A DNA stretch of 9,173 bases from Geopsychrobacter sp. (GTDB taxonomy: Bacteria; Desulfobacterota; Desulfuromonadia; Desulfuromonadales; Geopsychrobacteraceae), in NCBI GenBank assembly GCA_021647445.1, contig JAKIUS010000037.1:1-9173 (forward strand), given 5' to 3'. Positions 8,150 to 9,173 of this stretch are shown here, piece after piece. Positions within the stretch are counted from its first letter, which is position 1. Every line of letters starts with the position of its first letter. Made by a program: the position numbers and the translations under genes. Under the pieces are notes generated by a model, which worked only from the letters and a program-made list of their open reading frames with translations, had not been told where the DNA came from and made no database searches.

Positions 8150-8302
8150 GGCGACCTCCTTTTCTGCCAGCATAGCAGAGGTCTTAAATCGCTGCACAAT
8201 CTATGGGGTTCGTGCGCGAGGTTATGCTTTGCTCTCGGATAAGGTCGGTGCACTGCCATCACTTATCACCGAATAAACGTTGATCCGGGGAGATCTTTAA
8301 TC

Positions 8303-8321
8303 ATCAGATATAAAATCTGAT
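8303..8321. promoter_or_regulatory. AT-rich inverted repeat, candidate operator/promoter element
   Basis: ATCAGAT-ATAAA-ATCTGAT is a perfect 7-base inverted repeat with a 5-base spacer. A TATAAA that could act as a -10 box overlaps its centre (8309-8314), so a bound dimeric regulator would block it. No matching -35 box is evident at 16-18 bases. It lies 166 bases before the selenoprotein start. The regulator is unknown, and it does not fit the Fur or FNR consensus. Confidence 0.35.
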
Positions 8322-8349
8322 ATATATTAATTAGAATAAGGATTGCCCT

Positions 8350-8463
8350 ATGGACTTCCCCCTTTGGGTGACCGTAAACTGTTTGAACAGCTTTCGCAGG
8401 CGGTCAGGTCTATGGACCACGGAGGAGCAAGGCGATTGCCCGTAAGTGCGGAATCGCTTATGC
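8350..8463 (+). other. Possible structured leader RNA upstream of the selenoprotein gene
   Basis: Four hairpins can be drawn on the plus strand. TGACCG (8369-8374) pairs with CGGTCA (8401-8406) and encloses CTGT/ACAG (8379-8382 with 8387-8390). GGTC/GACC (8407-8410 with 8415-8418) closes a TATG loop. GCGATT (8432-8437) pairs with AATCGC (8452-8457) around an inner CCG/CGG. The last hairpin ends just before the ribosome site, as in a riboswitch or regulatory leader. I could not match it to a known riboswitch. The same stretch also has a 31-codon ORF (8350-8445) with AAGGA 7 bases before its ATG, so a leader peptide is a second reading. Hand pairing only. Confidence 0.25.
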
Positions 8464-8486
8464 TGAAATAAAAGGAGAATTACTTT

Positions 8487-8642
8487 ATGGAGATACTCTG
8501 GTTGCTCGGAATTATCGCAGGCTGGATCGTCCTAAATCGCTGGATTCTGCCCCGTATGGGGGTGCAGACCTGAATGTCCGCTTCCTGTAACCTCCCCGTG
8601 CGGGAGGGTGAAGAAGAAGGGCGTGAAAAGACCGAAGAATAA
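8487..8642 (+). CDS. Probable small membrane selenoprotein, TGA at codon 29 read as selenocysteine
   Basis: A good ribosome site (AAAAGGAG, 9 bases from the ATG) starts a frame with one membrane helix (about 3-19, rich in Leu/Ile/Trp) and then NRWILPRMGVQT. The next codon is TGA (8571-8573). The same frame continues MSASC… into a Glu/Lys/Arg-rich tail and ends at TAA (8640-8642). Read through, the protein has 51 residues: a membrane anchor, a Sec29-Met-Ser-Ala-Ser-Cys34 redox-type motif and a charged tail. Support for Sec: a SECIS-like hairpin just after the TGA, a Cys at a sensible distance, and a transcription terminator directly after the second stop rather than the first. If TGA is a true stop, the product is a 28-residue single-helix protein. 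The Sec and Cys may form a selenenylsulfide pair, which is inference. Function unknown. SelA, SelB and SelC are not in this window. Confidence 0.68.
8591..8607 (+). promoter_or_regulatory. Bacterial SECIS-like hairpin downstream of the in-frame TGA
   Basis: CCTCCC (8591-8596) pairs perfectly with GGGAGG (8602-8607) around the loop CGTGC. The loop has G at 8598 and U at 8599, about 25 bases after the TGA. Bacterial SECIS elements recognised by SelB lie inside the coding region right after the UGA, with a short stem and a GU near the start of a small apical loop. This hairpin meets that description. Its sequence is also coding, so conservation must be separated from codon constraint. Confidence 0.62.
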
Positions 8643-8643
8643 A

Positions 8644-8681
8644 AGAAGAGCGGGCCCGGCGTAATCCGGGTCCGCTCTTTT
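8644..8681. terminator. Strong bidirectional rho-independent terminator
   Basis: AGAGCGGGCCCGG (8647-8659) pairs with CCGGGTCCGCTCT (8666-8678) over 13 pairs with one G-U, around the loop CGTAAT, and flanking A/T pairs extend it. TTTT follows on the plus strand and a T-rich run follows on the minus strand. It starts one base after the TAA of the selenoprotein frame and lies 22 bases past the stop of the converging PEGA lipoprotein gene, so it can end both transcripts. Confidence 0.9.
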
Positions 8682-8703
8682 GAGGTTTAGTGGAGGGTGT
8701 TAT

Positions 8704-9102
8704 CTATTTTTGTGCATTCTGTGAGAGGCTGGCAGTCATCTGCGGCTCGGACCGTTTCATGACGAACATGTAGCTCTCTTTAAGCTTTTTGGTGAAGAAT
8801 GTGCCGATCCACAATGGACTCCAGACCACACCGGCAGTCAGCCAGCGTTTGAACGCATGAGAATCAGTCTTGTCCGCTTTGATCGTCATATCGACCGCTT
8901 CAAAGCCCTGGTATTGAAGTGAAATTTTGTGATCTGTACCGGATGAAAGTTTATGCGAATAGCTGATCGGAGTAACTCCGAGTTGTTGGCCGTCCATCGT
9001 CACCATGGCACCGGGGGGCTCCGACTGAATCAGGGCACGGGTGGGAGCACAGGCACTGGTGAAGGCGAGAAGCATAATCAGGCAGATCAATTTTTTTAGC
9101 AC
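8704..9102 (-). CDS. PEGA-domain lipoprotein
   Basis: From the GTG at 9102 the 132-residue product begins MLKKLICLIMLLAFTSAC, a textbook lipoprotein signal with Cys18 at the lipobox. A PEGA module follows: SEPPGAMVTMDGQQLGVTP (27-45), the repeat seen in surface-exposed and cell-envelope proteins, then a Tyr/Gly-rich beta stretch. A hydrophobic patch with several Trp (about 88-104: LTAGVVWSPLWIGTFF) may touch or enter a membrane. An ATG at 9147 in the same frame would add 15 residues and has a weak AGGT site; I prefer the GTG because it gives a standard-length signal peptide. The gene converges on the selenoprotein unit and shares its terminator. Role beyond envelope localisation is unknown. 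Confidence 0.87.
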   Translation of the reverse strand: MLKKLICLIMLLAFTSACAPTRALIQSEPPGAMVTMDGQQLGVTPISYSHKLSSGTDHKISLQYQGFEAVDMTIKADKTDSHAFKRWLTAGVVWSPLWIGTFFTKKLKESYMFVMKRSEPQMTASLSQNAQK

Positions 9103-9173
9103 ATTTATGTCCAGTTCGCTAAATGAGTACGGAACCCAACTTGTCATAAAATACCTGACAAGGTTATTCCGGT

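Larger units (their letters stand above)
8150..8486. other. Divergent intergenic region between the DUF393 gene and the small selenoprotein gene
   Basis: About 340 bases separate the two divergent starts, and promoters for both should lie here. The part from 8150 to 8280 shows no feature I can support. From 8281 to 8340 it is strongly AT-rich and holds an inverted repeat. From about 8350 to 8463 it is GC-richer and can form several hairpins. AAAAGGAG at 8470-8477 is the ribosome site for the selenoprotein gene, ending 9 bases before its ATG. Confidence 0.6.

Noticed and set aside
8401..8440. GGTCAGGTC followed by a purine-rich stretch recalls the bacterial SRP (4.5S) RNA
   Set aside because: The essential GGAAGGAAGCAGCC apical part is not present and the hairpins do not form one long rod.
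8350..8445. 31-codon ORF with a fair ribosome site
   Set aside because: The translation is not clearly protein-like and overlaps the predicted hairpins. Kept only as an alternative in the leader entry.
8350..8463. Cyclic-di-GMP (GEMM), fluoride, molybdenum-cofactor or cobalamin riboswitch
   Set aside because: None of the conserved core strings of these classes could be found by eye, so only a generic structured leader is proposed.

Overview
The window looks like a stretch of a bacterial chromosome from a Gram-negative, probably anaerobic or microaerobic lineage. My best guess is Desulfuromonadota/Desulfobacterota (Geobacter, Desulfuromonas or Pelobacter-like). This is an inference from the mix of genes: a multi-PAS hybrid histidine kinase, an NfeD-slipin operon, two lipoproteins with outer-membrane style signals, and a probable selenoprotein. 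No rRNA, tRNA, CRISPR array or intact insertion sequence was seen.

Region 1 (1-3694, all minus strand) is a signalling cluster read right to left. It holds a CheX-like phosphatase, a stand-alone receiver-domain response regulator and a large membrane-bound hybrid histidine kinase whose 3' end runs off the left edge. The kinase probably phosphorylates its own receiver domain and perhaps the single-domain regulator, and the CheX-like protein could remove the phosphate. Region 2 (3695-4121) is a spacer of about 430 bases with one doubtful small ORF.

Region 3 (4122-6229, minus) is a two-gene operon: long-form NfeD (ClpP-like Ser/Lys protease domain, membrane segments, OB fold) and a slipin (stomatin/SPFH) whose start overlaps the end of nfeD. 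Such pairs act in membrane quality control or membrane microdomains. Region 4 (6230-6764) is a scar holding only the last part of an ABC-F ATPase. Region 5 (6765-7196, plus) is an unrecognised small membrane protein, convergent with the next pair.

Region 6 (7214-8149, minus) holds a DUF393/DCC thiol-redox gene interrupted by one in-frame TAA, followed by a glycine-zipper lipoprotein of the RT0821/Lpp0805 type. Region 7 (8150-8700) is the most interesting. A divergent plus-strand unit has an AT-rich inverted repeat, a leader able to form several hairpins, and a tiny membrane protein gene. That gene's first stop is a TGA at codon 29. The frame continues past it for 22 sense codons with a Sec-Met-Ser-Ala-Ser-Cys motif. 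A compact GC hairpin with a GU in its loop (a bacterial SECIS-like element) follows the TGA, and the second stop abuts a strong terminator. I read this as a 51-residue selenoprotein that ordinary gene callers would miss or truncate. Region 8 (8704-9102, minus) is a PEGA-domain lipoprotein that shares the terminator from the other side.
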